Assembly: GCF_000805335.1 (NCBI RefSeq)
Contig: NZ_KN708638.1
Span: forward strand, 6,364,622-6,424,051
Direction: 5' to 3'
Source of the DNA: Streptomyces sp. CT34
GTDB lineage: Bacteria > Actinomycetota > Actinomycetes > Streptomycetales > Streptomycetaceae
Length of the DNA stretch: 59,430 nt
Made by a program: the position numbers and the translations under genes. Within the stretch, counting starts at the first letter, position 1; every line of letters begins with the position of its first letter. The notes beneath the pieces are model-generated. The model was not told where the DNA came from. It searched no databases and was given only the letters and a program-made list of their open reading frames with translations. Positions 7,811 to 16,660 of the stretch are shown here, piece by piece.

Positions 7811-8104
7811 AAGCTACGTGCCTACCGTTTCACCCTGGCCCCCACTCCTGCCCAGGAGCAGAAGCTGCTGCGGTGGTGCGGCAACGCCCGGCGCGCCTTC
7901 AACTACGCGCTCGCCGCGAAGAAGAAGGCCCACGAGCAGTGGGGGACGCAGGTCGAGCAGCTGGTCGCCAGCAAAGTGCCGGAGGCGGAGGAGTGGAAGA
8001 CGATGAAGGTCCCGATCCCGTCGAAGCCCGCTGTCCAGAAGGTGTTCCTCGCTGAGCGCGGCGACACATGGGCGCCCTCTATTCGCGGAGCCGGATTCCC
8101 TTGA
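7811..8104 (+). mobile_element. TnpB-type (IS200/IS605 OrfB) transposase, N-terminal fragment
   Basis: From 7811 the frame reads KLRAYRFTLAPTPAQEQKLL, then RWCGNARRAFNYALA, IPSKPAVQKVFLAERGD and TWAP before a TGA at 8102-8104. This is the N-terminal helical region of a TnpB nuclease. A stop sits immediately upstream (7808-7810) so the native start has been lost, and the RuvC-like nuclease core and zinc finger are missing. The 3' side runs into the end of the convergent kinase gene. Inactive remnant. Confidence 0.7.
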
Positions 8105-9628
8105 CAGCGGTGTCGTAGGCCGGCCGATAGCGGTCCCATCGGTCATTCGGCGCGGAGAGGTAGATCACGTACTGAGTGCCGTCGGTGCCGCTGAAGGCCA
8201 GCTCCACTGCCCGGTATTCGCGTGCTCTGCCCTGGAACGTGAACTCCCAGTACCCCGCGGGCTGTCCCCGGAACGTCGTGGGGCCCATCCTGACCCGTTC
8301 ATAGCCCGGGTTGTCGCGACGTGTCTGGGCCTCTTCGGTCTCCCGCCAGTGCCGGAGAGGATCTCCGCCCGCGAACTCGACGACGTCGATCCTCAGGCTG
8401 GCCAGCCCGGAGATGTAGGCGACCTCACCGCCAGGCATGTTCTTGAAAGTCCAGCCGTCCTGCACAGGGACGGAGAAGCCCTGGCCTGCCTTCTCCAGGT
8501 GGTACCCGTTGGGCAGTGGGGGCAGCGATGGCGGCGACGAAGGACTCGGGGCCGGCGGGTGGCTGGAGGTGACGGCCTCCGACGGGTGAGGGCTCGGTGT
8601 AGCTACTCCGCCCCCGGGCCAGAGCAGCACACCGCCCGTCGCGATTGCGGCCGCCACTGCCGTCGAGAGCATCCACAGCGCCATGCGGCGGCTGCGCTTG
8701 CCCCCGGCACCGGGGCTGCTGGGCTACTCGCACGGGCCTCCAGCCGCGTGGGCGAGTCGAGGGGGACGGCTCCCGTTGTGGGCGCAAGGCCCAGGAGGCG
8801 TTCGGCCTCGTGGGCGTCCATACGCTGGTCAGGTTCCTTCAGCAGCAGGCCCTCGATCACGGGAGTGAGGTGCCCGGCGTTGCTCGGGGGCGGGCACTCC
8901 TCGGTGGCGATGGCGTACGCCGTCTCGATCGCGGTGTCCCGCTGAAACGGGGGACGCCCTTGGACTGCCTGGTACAGCGTCGCCCCGAGGGCCCACAGGT
9001 CGCAGGCGGGGCCAGGCTCGGCGATCCCGGGCCGGAGGCGTTCCGGCGCCAGGTACTGGATCGAGCCGACCAGCTCGCCGGTCTTCGTCAGTGACGGCGT
9101 TCCGGGCTCCACTGCGATCCCGAAGTCCGTGAGGACGATCCGCCCGTCATTCCCCAGGAGAACGTTGGCGGGCTTGACGTCCCGGTGCAGCACTCCGGCG
9201 TCGTGCGCGGCGCGCAACGCGGCGGCCATAGCGCGGCCGACCCGGGCCGCCTCGCCGGGTGGCACCGTACTCTGCCGCTTCAGAACGTCGCTCAGTGTGA
9301 CCGAGGGTATGTACTCCATGACGATGCACGGCAGCCCCTCGTCGTCGACAACATCGTGCACAACGATCACGTTGGGGTGGGTGATTCGGGCGGCGCTGCG
9401 GGCCTCCCGGCGGGTGCGCTCGTAGAGCCGCTGGACTTCATCGTCGTACAGATGCGGCGGAACGTGCAGTTTCTTCACCGCGACGTACCGGCCGAGCAAC
9501 TCGTCCTCGGCCCGCCACACAGTGCCCATCCCGCCACGGCCCACACGCTCCACCAACCGGTAACGGTCGGCTATGAGCCGCCCCAGATCAGACACCGTGA
9601 AACCTTCGCTTCCCGCACGCCTGAGCAT
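8079..9628 (-). pseudogene. Ser/Thr protein kinase with extracellular sensor domain, frameshifted
   Basis: The N-terminal part (to about 8715) is a complete Pkn kinase domain: GRGGMGTVWRAED glycine loop, VAVKKL lysine, HRDVKPANVLL catalytic loop, LTDFGIAV and YLAPERLRPG. The remainder lies in another frame (RRMALWMLSTAVAAAIATGG, a transmembrane helix, then a Pro/Ser linker and a soluble domain ending IRLRE). The two are the cytoplasmic and extracellular halves of one receptor kinase, split by an indel in a C/G-rich run around 8700-8718. Possible starts are ATG 9628 or GTG 9595, the latter with GAAGG upstream and beginning VSDLGRLIADRYRL. Could be a sequencing error. Confidence 0.75.
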
Positions 9629-9991
9629 GCCTGACAGTTTGCGGGAGCACCTTAAACGCGTGCTCGTTGCATGGCCACGGCAGCGGATTGCCCAAGTGGC
9701 ACGCCATCCCACGGGCACCCCTTCTGGCCCCATCCGGATCGCGTACTGATGGCAATCATGAGGGAGCCGACCGGCCCCATGGCAAATGATCTATCCCGTC
9801 CCGACCTGCCCGCTGCCAGTACGAGCACCACGACCGACCCCGCGCACCCCTCCCGCCAGCAACTTCAGCTTGGGATCGACTCAAGGTGCTGCCATTCGCA
9901 CCAACAGACTCAGGCCACACGAAAACCATGCGTCACACTCTCCGACCAACCGGGGACGGTTCACCGCGCCGTGTGCATGTCGTCCGTTCAT
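9629..9991. other. Intergenic region without convincing gene
   Basis: Between the divergent kinase start and the lsr2-paralogue terminator. Short open frames here have poor codon bias and no ribosome-binding sites; nothing further is seen apart from the presumed kinase promoter. Confidence 0.5.
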
Positions 9992-10031
9992 ACCGGGAAG
10001 CCCGTCACCGAATTGTGAGGGGCTTCCCGGT
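9992..10031 (-). terminator. 12-bp stem hairpin downstream of lsr2 paralogue
   Basis: ACCGGGAAGCCC (9992-10003) pairs perfectly with GGGCTTCCCGGT (10020-10031) around a 16-base loop. It begins 11 bases after the stop of the Lsr2-like gene (10043), so it probably terminates that transcript. Confidence 0.75.
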
Positions 10032-10042
10032 GTATGAGGAGG

Positions 10043-10369
10043 TCAGTGGGCCTTGGCGTACGCTTCGCGTACCTCGGCTGGCACCCTGCCGCGGTTGCTG
10101 ACCTCATAGCCGGCTTCCTTGGCCCATGCGCGGATGGCGGCGCTGTCGTCACGGCTGACGGCAGTGGCCTTGGGGGACTTGCGGGTCCTACCGGTCTTTC
10201 GCCCCGCCTTGGTGAAGGGGGCCATTGCCTCAAGCAGCTGGTCGTAGCTCTCGGGAGCCAGGTCAATCTGGTACTGCACACCGTCAAGGCTGAAGGTGTG
10301 GGTGGTGGCCTCCGAGGATTCTTCACCCGTGAGGTCATCCGTGTAGATGGTTACAACTTTCTGAGCCAT
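10043..10369 (-). CDS. lsr2: Lsr2-family nucleoid-associated protein
   Basis: A 108-residue protein, normal Lsr2 length. The N-terminal half (MAQKVVTIYTDDLTG, then a GVQYQIDL beta segment) forms the dimerisation domain. The basic linker RKTGRTRKSPKA leads to the C-terminal DNA-binding domain, IRAWAKEAGYEVSNRGRVPA, whose RGR AT-hook-like loop inserts in the minor groove of AT-rich DNA. Lsr2 silences horizontally acquired genes. Streptomyces usually carry two copies; a locus inside such a remnant-rich region fits the accessory paralogue rather than the main copy, but that cannot be proven from the window. Confidence 0.92.
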   Translation of the reverse strand: MAQKVVTIYTDDLTGEESSEATTHTFSLDGVQYQIDLAPESYDQLLEAMAPFTKAGRKTGRTRKSPKATAVSRDDSAAIRAWAKEAGYEVSNRGRVPAEVREAYAKAH

Positions 10370-10444
10370 GGCGCGATTGTAGGAGCTGGCAGTGCAGCCA
10401 AGAACGATCCGTGAAGCGGGCCGTTTCCGACTCGTCAGGCAGTC

Positions 10445-10699
10445 CTAGTGGGCCGCCAGCATCCCCACAACGAGGCCGACGACCGTCACCACGCCGACGG
10501 CCAGTAGCGCGTGCTTGGGATCCACTCCCGTGGAACGGTCCGATGACCCACGGCGCCGGAAAGCGGGGATCGAGACGAAGCCCTGTGCGTCCCCGGTGTG
10601 ATGGTGGTGGCCGTGGTGGCCCAACCCACCGCTGTGATGGTGCCCGCCAAATCCACCCCCGTGGTGGCCGCCCCCGCTGAATCCTCCGCCGCCGTGCAT
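10445..10699 (-). CDS. Gly/His-rich small membrane protein
   Basis: An 84-residue protein starting at ATG 10699 after GGGAGAG. The first 35 residues are almost only Gly, His and Ser (MHGGGGFSGGGHHGGGFGGH), a potential Ni/Cu/Zn-binding tail. A short linker is followed by one C-terminal transmembrane helix (LLAVGVVTVVGLVVGMLAAH). No known family. It could chelate or deliver metal at the membrane face. Spacing to its neighbours suggests a single-gene unit. Confidence 0.6.
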   Translation of the reverse strand: MHGGGGFSGGGHHGGGFGGHHHSGGLGHHGHHHHTGDAQGFVSIPAFRRRGSSDRSTGVDPKHALLAVGVVTVVGLVVGMLAAH

Positions 10700-10893
10700 G
10701 GTGCTCTCCCCGTTGTCCGTGATCCGTTCTTCAGCACCCCCTGCCCGGGGTGCGCCGGCCTACACCTGGACGACCGAGGCACCTCCGCGCCTACTCGCTG
10801 ACTGCGTATCAACCACCTGGCTCATCGGAAAGCACACCTCGCCCTCGCAGGGGCCATCTCCGGCGCCACCAGTTGGTAAGTACGCTTGGGCAC

Positions 10894-11103
10894 GTGAAGC
10901 AGTACAACCAGCGCGGTACCGATGCGCACACCTATACCGTCCTCGCCTTGACTCTGATCGGCACCGCCATCGGCGGCTTCGCCTTCAGCGCCGCCTCGGA
11001 GTGGCAGGGAAAAATCCTCGCGCTGATCATCTTGATCGGTTGGGGACTCGGCGTCCGATGGTGGAGCCGCACCCGGCCCCACCACACCAGCGACACCCAC
11101 TGA
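10894..11103 (+). CDS. Small two-helix membrane protein
   Basis: A 69-residue protein from GTG 10894 (V/MKQYNQRGTDAHTY). Two hydrophobic segments, VLALTLIGTAIGGFAF and ILALIILIGWGLGV, flank a short charged turn; the tail is basic. An upstream extension to 10750 is poorly coding. Function unknown. Confidence 0.5.
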   Translation: MKQYNQRGTDAHTYTVLALTLIGTAIGGFAFSAASEWQGKILALIILIGWGLGVRWWSRTRPHHTSDTH

Positions 11104-11139
11104 CCTCGCGAGGCGACGGGAAGGCGGGCGGGGACGACG

Positions 11140-12450
11140 TCACTTCAGCGTCGTATGCGCCGCCACCGTCAGGATCGACCGTAGCTGCGCAATGATGTCC
11201 AGCCGGTTCCGCACGAACTGCGGATCCGTGATCCTTCCGGTCGCCGGATCGGTGTTGCCGGCGCCGAACTGGAGCACCGGTGTGTGCACGTGCCCGCCCG
11301 GCAGCGTGTCGTGCAGGCCCAGCCGGTCGCGCAGCAGGGTCGCGCGGTAGGCGATCTCATTGGAGAGGTAGTTGCCGCCGCCGCCCTCACGGGCCGTGGA
11401 GCCCGGGGTGGGGCCGCCGGGGCGTACGACGGGTTCGGTGCTCCCTGCCGGGATCTCGGTCACCTCGGTGTGGTCGTAGGCCGGGAACCGGCCGGTGTGC
11501 GCGGTCACGATCGCCTTGTAGGGGAGGGTGGTCGTCGTCCACTGCGGCTGTGTGGCCGGGGCGGCGACCGGGATCGTCCCGGTGCTGCTGATGTTGTCGT
11601 TGTCGGGGGAGCCGCCACGCCAGGCCCCGTTCGTCCGCTCGACGTCGAAGCGGCCCACCCGGCCCTGGCTCACCGTCGTGTACAAGTCGACCTTCGGCAG
11701 GTACGGCGCCAGCGTCCGCTCCACCGTCCCCTCCGCGAAGTCCTGCCAGCGCACCGGGAACGTGACGGCCTCGATGCGGGCCGGACCGGAGTCGGTCTGG
11801 ATCACCGTCCCGTCGAGAGCGAGCGCGACGGCCCCGGACGGGTTGGAGATCCTGATGTCCCGGTCCAGTGTGAACGGGTCGAAGCCGGTGACGAGAATGC
11901 GCTTGATGCCCGTGGCGCGCGACGGGTAGCGGATGTCGGTCTGGCCGCGCGAGGTCCGCTCCAACTGGTCCAGCAGGGACGAGCGTTGCGCGTCACCGAG
12001 CCCGAAGCCCGGCTCCCACGTGCGCACGTCCCGCGTCATCCCGAGCCGCGCCCAGTACAGCGGCCGGTCGTCGTCCCGGCCGAGGTCGCCGCCCGAGGGG
12101 CCCCGCCCCTGCGCCCGGTCGACGGCGCGCCGCCACAGCGCCGTACCGTCCCGTACGACGATGCCGCGGGCCTGCTCAAAGGAGTGCGCCCGGGTCAGGT
12201 CGCGGACGAAGTCCGCGTCCACGGAGTCGAATCCGGAGCGTCGCAGTATCTCCTGCGGCGCCGCCTTGTCGAGGCGCTGCTCCTCGACGGTCGGGGTCGG
12301 GGCGCCCTGAGCGGCCCGGGCCGCCGCCGTGGTCGCGGGTGCCGCCAGCCCCGCCAGCCCCGTCAGCAGGGCCATGCCGAGGATGCCGATCCGAACACGT
12401 AGGGAATTCAAGGGACTTGGGTCCTTCCGTCGCTGTGGGGGCGCGCGCAC
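11140..12450 (-). CDS. Secreted peptidase C15 (pyroglutamyl peptidase)-like protein, catalytic Cys replaced
   Basis: A 436-residue protein with an N-terminal signal segment (RIGILGMALLTGLAGLAAPA then ATTAAARA). The motif ILVTGFDPFTLDRDIRISNP is the N-terminal signature of pyrrolidone-carboxylate peptidases. Further on, QGRVGRFDVERTNG aligns with the catalytic Glu region and GHVHTPVLQ with the catalytic His region. The segment equivalent to YVCNxxFY is NYLSNEIAYR, so the nucleophilic Cys appears replaced by Ser. The protein is also about twice the usual 215 residues, with an extra N-terminal domain. Start may be GTG 12450 or the internal TTG of LNSLRVRIG. Whether it is a peptidase is doubtful. 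Confidence 0.75.
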   Translation of the reverse strand: MRAPPQRRKDPSPLNSLRVRIGILGMALLTGLAGLAAPATTAAARAAQGAPTPTVEEQRLDKAAPQEILRRSGFDSVDADFVRDLTRAHSFEQARGIVVRDGTALWRRAVDRAQGRGPSGGDLGRDDDRPLYWARLGMTRDVRTWEPGFGLGDAQRSSLLDQLERTSRGQTDIRYPSRATGIKRILVTGFDPFTLDRDIRISNPSGAVALALDGTVIQTDSGPARIEAVTFPVRWQDFAEGTVERTLAPYLPKVDLYTTVSQGRVGRFDVERTNGAWRGGSPDNDNISSTGTIPVAAPATQPQWTTTTLPYKAIVTAHTGRFPAYDHTEVTEIPAGSTEPVVRPGGPTPGSTAREGGGGNYLSNEIAYRATLLRDRLGLHDTLPGGHVHTPVLQFGAGNTDPATGRITDPQFVRNRLDIIAQLRSILTVAAHTTLK

Positions 12451-12689
12451 TGCCGGACCGCTGCAGTATCGCGTGACGGAAGTGGCCTACGCCATGGGGT
12501 GTGGCTCAGGAGCCTCGAACTCATACCGCAACCAGTAGAGATGGGCCGCCTTCACCATCAGCGTCACCTCGACGGTGAGTTCCGCCCTTGATCCGTCGGC
12601 GCTCCAGCGGCGAGGCGGCCATGAGCAAGGTCAACATCGACGCCACCCTGGTGCGCGGCGGCGAGGCGGCCCTGTCGCGCACCGAGGAA

Positions 12690-13500
12690 CGCGTTGGGCG
12701 GGTAGGCGGTGCCATCGGCGTCTTCCTTGTACATGTCGTTGAACCGGAGCAGTTCGTTGCCGCAGCCGCCCTTGTCGCAGTCCTTCCACTTGACCGGTTT
12801 GTTCCACCAGCATTTCAGGTCGCCGCGGGTGCAGGCGCCCAGGCCCGGTTCGTTCTTGTCGTTCGGTCCGATCTTGCTGGGATCGCACTCGTTGTCCTTG
12901 GTACAGAACAGGCTCTCGGGCGGCTTGACTGCCGTGCGCGCGGGGTTGCTGGTCCACCAAGGCGGCACGGAAGCCGTGCACCATCGTGCCGGGGGACTCC
13001 AGCGCCTCGAGCGGGCGTGCGGCCCAGCCCAGGACCTTCTCCTGGTACGGCCAGTCCTGGGGGTGGGCTGCGTCCTTGTAGCTGTCGCCGCCGCTCGGGC
13101 TCTTCAGGAACGGAAGCCGGTTGGCCTTCCACAGTGGGTTGGCGGGGTTGTTGGTGAAGCCGACGCCCCACTTGCCGCCGTTCTTGTCTGCCTCCGCCTT
13201 GGGGTAGTAGCCGGAGTTGTAGGCCCACAGGGCGAAGAACCAGCTCTCCAGGTACTTCGGATTGCCGCCGTTGACGGTCAGGCCGTCCTTGTGGGTCACG
13301 TTCCACTTGTCGGCCAGGATGTTGACGCCGGCGGCGATGTTGGCGGTGTAGTCCAGTGCCGCGGCCTGCTGCTGCAGTGTGGTCAGTGGGCCCTCTTCGG
13401 GCTTCTCCTTGCCGCGGACGCGCATGCCGTCGGTGATCTGGGTGATGCCGTAACCGCAGTCGGCCTTGTCCCAGTTGATGCCCCACGACGTCCGACCGGT
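12690..13500 (-). pseudogene. Lytic-transglycosylase-like segment of a giant exoprotein, truncated and frameshifted
   Basis: The minus strand reads SWGINWDKADCGYGITQITD, LESWFFALWAYNSGYYP and HPQDWPYQEKVLGWAARP in one frame, then WWTSNPARTAVKPPESLFC and CGNELLRFNDMYKEDADGTA in another, shifted near 12960. DCGYGITQITDGM and WAYNSG are SLT/goose-lysozyme-type signatures. I recognise the whole as the middle of very large Streptomyces secreted proteins (with golvesin-like C-terminal domains). The 5' side ends abruptly about 13500 against a terpene-cyclase remnant and the 3' side about 12690. Not functional. Confidence 0.6.
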
Positions 13501-13505
13501 GCCGC

Positions 13506-14023
13506 AGCCGCGGACCCCGGACGAACGCGGCCTGGCGGACCTGTGGCGGCGTACGGCCCCGACCTTGTCCACCGCAGCTCGATCGCACTTGTGCGGCAAC
13601 CTCGGGCTCTTCCTCGACAGCTATGTGCACGAACTCGCCGACGCGCACCGCGACCATGTGCCCGACCCCGCCGACCATGTGGCCAATCGCGCAGGCACGT
13701 TCGGATTCGCCTTTTCCCACGACCCTGTCCACCACCTGCTCAACCCCGCAGTGCCTCTACACCTGTTCGATACCTGGTAACTGCGCGCACTGCTCACCGC
13801 ATTTGCCCAGGCCCCCACCGCGCAGAGCGACGCCCTGACCTACCCGCGCACCGCAGACACCACGGCTCGGCTGAACCACGGCGTGCACGTCCTCAAAACC
13901 TTCCTCGGATGCGACGCACAACACGCCGGCCGCCTCCTCAACGACCTGGGCAAAAGCCGCCTGGACACCTCCGGCTTCCTTGCGGCCTCGTTCAACCGAG
14001 GCCGCTGCGGCCGGATGCGGTAG
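13506..14023 (+). pseudogene. Terpene cyclase, 5'-truncated with in-frame stop
   Basis: The frame reads LADLWRRTAPTLSTAARSHL, LFLDSYVHELADAHRDHVPD and RAGTFGFAFSHD, then a TAA (13778-13780) exactly where W-Q-L-R-A would be expected. It continues in the same frame with LRALLTAFAQA, NHGVHVLKTFLGCDA and LLNDLGKSRLDT to TAG 14021. These are helices of bacterial sesquiterpene cyclases (germacradienol/geosmin type); the expected NDLFSY-x-KE metal motif is degraded to ALTYPRT and the N-terminal DDxxD part is lost. A dead gene. Confidence 0.55.
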
Positions 14024-14102
14024 GGCGTTGTCGTGATTGAACCGCTAGGCGCGACAGCTCCGATGGCCGCGCGCTCTGTCCCCTGCGACTTGCTTCGATA
14101 AC

Positions 14103-15506
14103 TCATAGGGAGCGGTCGGGGCGCTTGACGAGGGCCGCCACGAGGAGCAGGCCGCTGAGTGAGGCGACGAGCAGGCCCGTGTGGTGCAGTGCGCGATCGT
14201 TGGCGGAGTCAGAGGTGAGGAAACTGAGCAGCGCGATGGCGAGGTTGGCGCCCAGTGACTGGCAGGTGCGGTACAGGCCGGAGGCGGCGCCGGATTGGCC
14301 GGCGGGTGCAGCGGCGTACATGGAGGTCTGGTTGGCCATGTTGTTGAAGCCGTCCGGCAGGCCGAGGACGATGCAGATGAGGACCAGGACCCACAGGGGG
14401 GAGGAGCTGGTCGGCAGGCAGAGCATCAGGCCGGCGGCGGCCATCGCGGCAGTACCGATCAGCAGTGGCACTCTGGGGCCCCAGCGTTTCTCCATGTAGG
14501 TGCTCACGACGGTGGTCGCGATCCCCAGGGCAGTGATGGGGAGGAGGACCAGGCCGGCCGTGGTGGTGCTCAGGCCGCGCGCTTCCTCCAGCCATTGCGG
14601 GAGGCCGTAGAAGATGCAGTAGAAGGCGGTGTAGGTGACGGTGGTGCGCAGGTAGGTGGCGCCGAGTTGACGGCTCGTCAGGAGACTCAGTTCCAGGAAA
14701 GGGACCGGGGCGCGGCGTTCGCGGGCGACGAGGGCCAGGGTGCCGAGGACGACGACGGCCAGCCACCAGGGCTGTGGCGCGCGGGCCAGGGAGAACAGGA
14801 ACAGCATCAGTGCCGTCGAGACCGCGGTGAACAGCAGCATGCCCAAGACGTCGAACTGGGCCGCTGTCAGCCGTTCCCGAAGCCCGGTGGCCCGGGTGGG
14901 CGGCGTGGGTTCGGCGGGCACGGTGAGGAGCACCGCGGTGCCGGCGATCAGCGCCATCGGCACGTTGAGAAGGAAGATCCCTGGCCAGCGCAGCAGGTCC
15001 ACCATGACTCCTCCGACGGTGGGTCCAAGTGCGCCCACCACCTGTGCGCAGACAGCGAGTGCCCCTAGCGCTGTCTGCGGCCGGGCCTGCCGCTCCTCCG
15101 TGACTTGGCGGATCATCGCGACGGCGCTGGGGTACTGGGCGGCGGTGCCGATGCCGAGCACCACCCGGCAGGCGATCAGTGTGCCGATGCCGGGGGCGTA
15201 CGGAGCCACGCAGGAGCTGACGACGACCAGGCACAAGCCCGTCAGGAAGACCTTGCGTGCCCCCACGAGGTCGGCGATCCGGCCCATGACGGGGGCTGCG
15301 ACCGCGGTCGTCAGGTACAGCGCCGAGACCAGCCAGAACGTCAACTGGCCGGCGTCGAAGTCCTCCCGGATGCTGACCAGCGCGACCGCGATCATCGTGG
15401 AGTTCAGGGCCTGGAGTACGGTCCCGAACGCCAGGGAGCCGATGATCCGTTTGGGTAGTTTCGCGGCGTCGTCGGTCCTGCAGTCCGGGGTGTCGGCGTG
15501 GGTCAC
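14103..15506 (-). CDS. MFS drug/product exporter (DHA2-like)
   Basis: A 467-residue integral membrane protein starting at GTG 15506 (GGAGCACT upstream), overlapping the preceding aminotransferase gene by 4 bp. Motif GRIADLVGARKVFLTGLC between helices 2 and 3 is MFS motif A; CRVVLGIGTAAQYPSAVAMI is in the motif C/B region; about 13-14 hydrophobic helices fit the QacA/EmrB-type family. As the last gene of the cluster it most likely exports the product or gives self-resistance. Confidence 0.88.
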   Translation of the reverse strand: MTHADTPDCRTDDAAKLPKRIIGSLAFGTVLQALNSTMIAVALVSIREDFDAGQLTFWLVSALYLTTAVAAPVMGRIADLVGARKVFLTGLCLVVVSSCVAPYAPGIGTLIACRVVLGIGTAAQYPSAVAMIRQVTEERQARPQTALGALAVCAQVVGALGPTVGGVMVDLLRWPGIFLLNVPMALIAGTAVLLTVPAEPTPPTRATGLRERLTAAQFDVLGMLLFTAVSTALMLFLFSLARAPQPWWLAVVVLGTLALVARERRAPVPFLELSLLTSRQLGATYLRTTVTYTAFYCIFYGLPQWLEEARGLSTTTAGLVLLPITALGIATTVVSTYMEKRWGPRVPLLIGTAAMAAAGLMLCLPTSSSPLWVLVLICIVLGLPDGFNNMANQTSMYAAAPAGQSGAASGLYRTCQSLGANLAIALLSFLTSDSANDRALHHTGLLVASLSGLLLVAALVKRPDRSL

Positions 15507-16660
15507 AGTGCTCCTGACGCGATGCGGTGGACGGCTTCCTCCAGGAGGCCCCGGTCGGTGGCGAAGGTCATCCGTGCCCAGTGGCGGCCGTCGGAGCCGA
15601 ACTCGCGGCCGGACAGCAGCCGGACCCCGGTGCGCCGCTCGATGAGCCCGGCTGCGTCCTCCCGCAGCCTGAGCCGCCTCAGGTCCAGCCAGAGGAAGTA
15701 GGTGGCGCGCGGCGGCCGGACCCGGACGGTGGGGGCGAGGTCGCGCAGTATGCGCACCATGGTGTCGCGGTTGCCGCGCAGATACGCCCGGGTACCGCGG
15801 AGCCAGGGGCTGTCCTCGGCGTAGGCGGCGGTGAGTGCGGCCTGTTGGACGCCCTTGGGGACGGTCATGCGCGGGCCGATGCGGCGTATCGCGTCCTTGA
15901 GGGGGCCCTCGGCAGGGGTGAGCGCGAAGGCCACGCCGAGGCCGGAGAGGTTGTGCGACTTGGTCGGCCCGGACAGGGTGATGGTGCGCGCGCGGGCATC
16001 CTCGCCGAGTGCGGCGATGGGTGTGTGGTCCCCTTCGAGGATGAGCCGGGAATGCAGCTCGTTGGAGATGATCGACAAGTCATGCTCGCGGGCGAGCCGT
16101 GCGAGTTGCCGGAGCTCTTCACAGGTGAACGCGTATCCCGTGGGGTTGTGCGGGTTGCACAGATGGAAGGCGCGGGTGCGTTTCGTGAGGCGCGCGGCAA
16201 CGCTCTGATCCAGGGTGCCGTCGGGGCGCAGGGGTACTCCGACGGGCCGTCCCCCGGCGGCGGCGATGGCGTCCGGGATGAAGTGGTACGAGGGCGAGAA
16301 GTAGAGGACTTCGTCGCCGGGGCACAGGAGTTGGTCGAACAGCAGGTAGGCGGCGGCCACGCAGCTGCTGGTCAACCAGACGTCCGCGGGGGCGAGCGTC
16401 AGGCCGTGGTGCGCAGCGTAGTAGTCGCAGATGGTCTGTGCGGTCCCGTTGGTCGTGTAGTGCGGCGGGTAGCCGAGGGGGTGGCGCAGGCGGCGGCGGA
16501 CCGTGTCGGTCACCGCGGGGTCGGTGGGGAAGTCCATGTCCGCCAGGTCGAGCGGGATGCCACCGGGCGGGCACTCCTGCCACTTCTTGGAGTGTCGCCG
16601 CGGGTTGTCGGCGTACTGTGCCGGAGCCGGGGCAGGCGGGGCAGTTTCAAACGGTGTCAT
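15503..16660 (-). CDS. PLP-dependent aminotransferase/C-S lyase, MalY/PatB-like
   Basis: A 385-residue fold-type I PLP enzyme. Visible: LADMDFPTDPAV (the N-terminal signature of MalY/PatB enzymes), LTSSCVAAAYLL cofactor phosphate region, HLCNPHNPTGYAF with the conserved Asn, SNELHSRLI in place of the usual SDEIH, and SGPTKSHNLSG with the Schiff-base lysine. In the usual family the Asp binding the PLP pyridine nitrogen lies in SDE; here it reads SNE, which could change reaction type. Overlaps the upstream nucleotidyltransferase by 14 bp and the downstream MFS gene by 4 bp. It may transaminate or cleave a biosynthetic intermediate. Confidence 0.85.
   Translation of the reverse strand: MTPFETAPPAPAPAQYADNPRRHSKKWQECPPGGIPLDLADMDFPTDPAVTDTVRRRLRHPLGYPPHYTTNGTAQTICDYYAAHHGLTLAPADVWLTSSCVAAAYLLFDQLLCPGDEVLYFSPSYHFIPDAIAAAGGRPVGVPLRPDGTLDQSVAARLTKRTRAFHLCNPHNPTGYAFTCEELRQLARLAREHDLSIISNELHSRLILEGDHTPIAALGEDARARTITLSGPTKSHNLSGLGVAFALTPAEGPLKDAIRRIGPRMTVPKGVQQAALTAAYAEDSPWLRGTRAYLRGNRDTMVRILRDLAPTVRVRPPRATYFLWLDLRRLRLREDAAGLIERRTGVRLLSGREFGSDGRHWARMTFATDRGLLEEAVHRIASGAL

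Noticed and set aside
9671..10018. 115-codon plus-strand frame between kinase and lsr2 paralogue
   Set aside because: No codon bias, no ribosome-binding site, overlaps the terminator hairpin.
12588..13157. Plus-strand frame beginning with MIRRRSSGEAAMSKVNID
   Set aside because: Most of it is antisense to the exoprotein remnant; the short MSKVNIDATLVRGGEAAL part is suggestive but too small to call.
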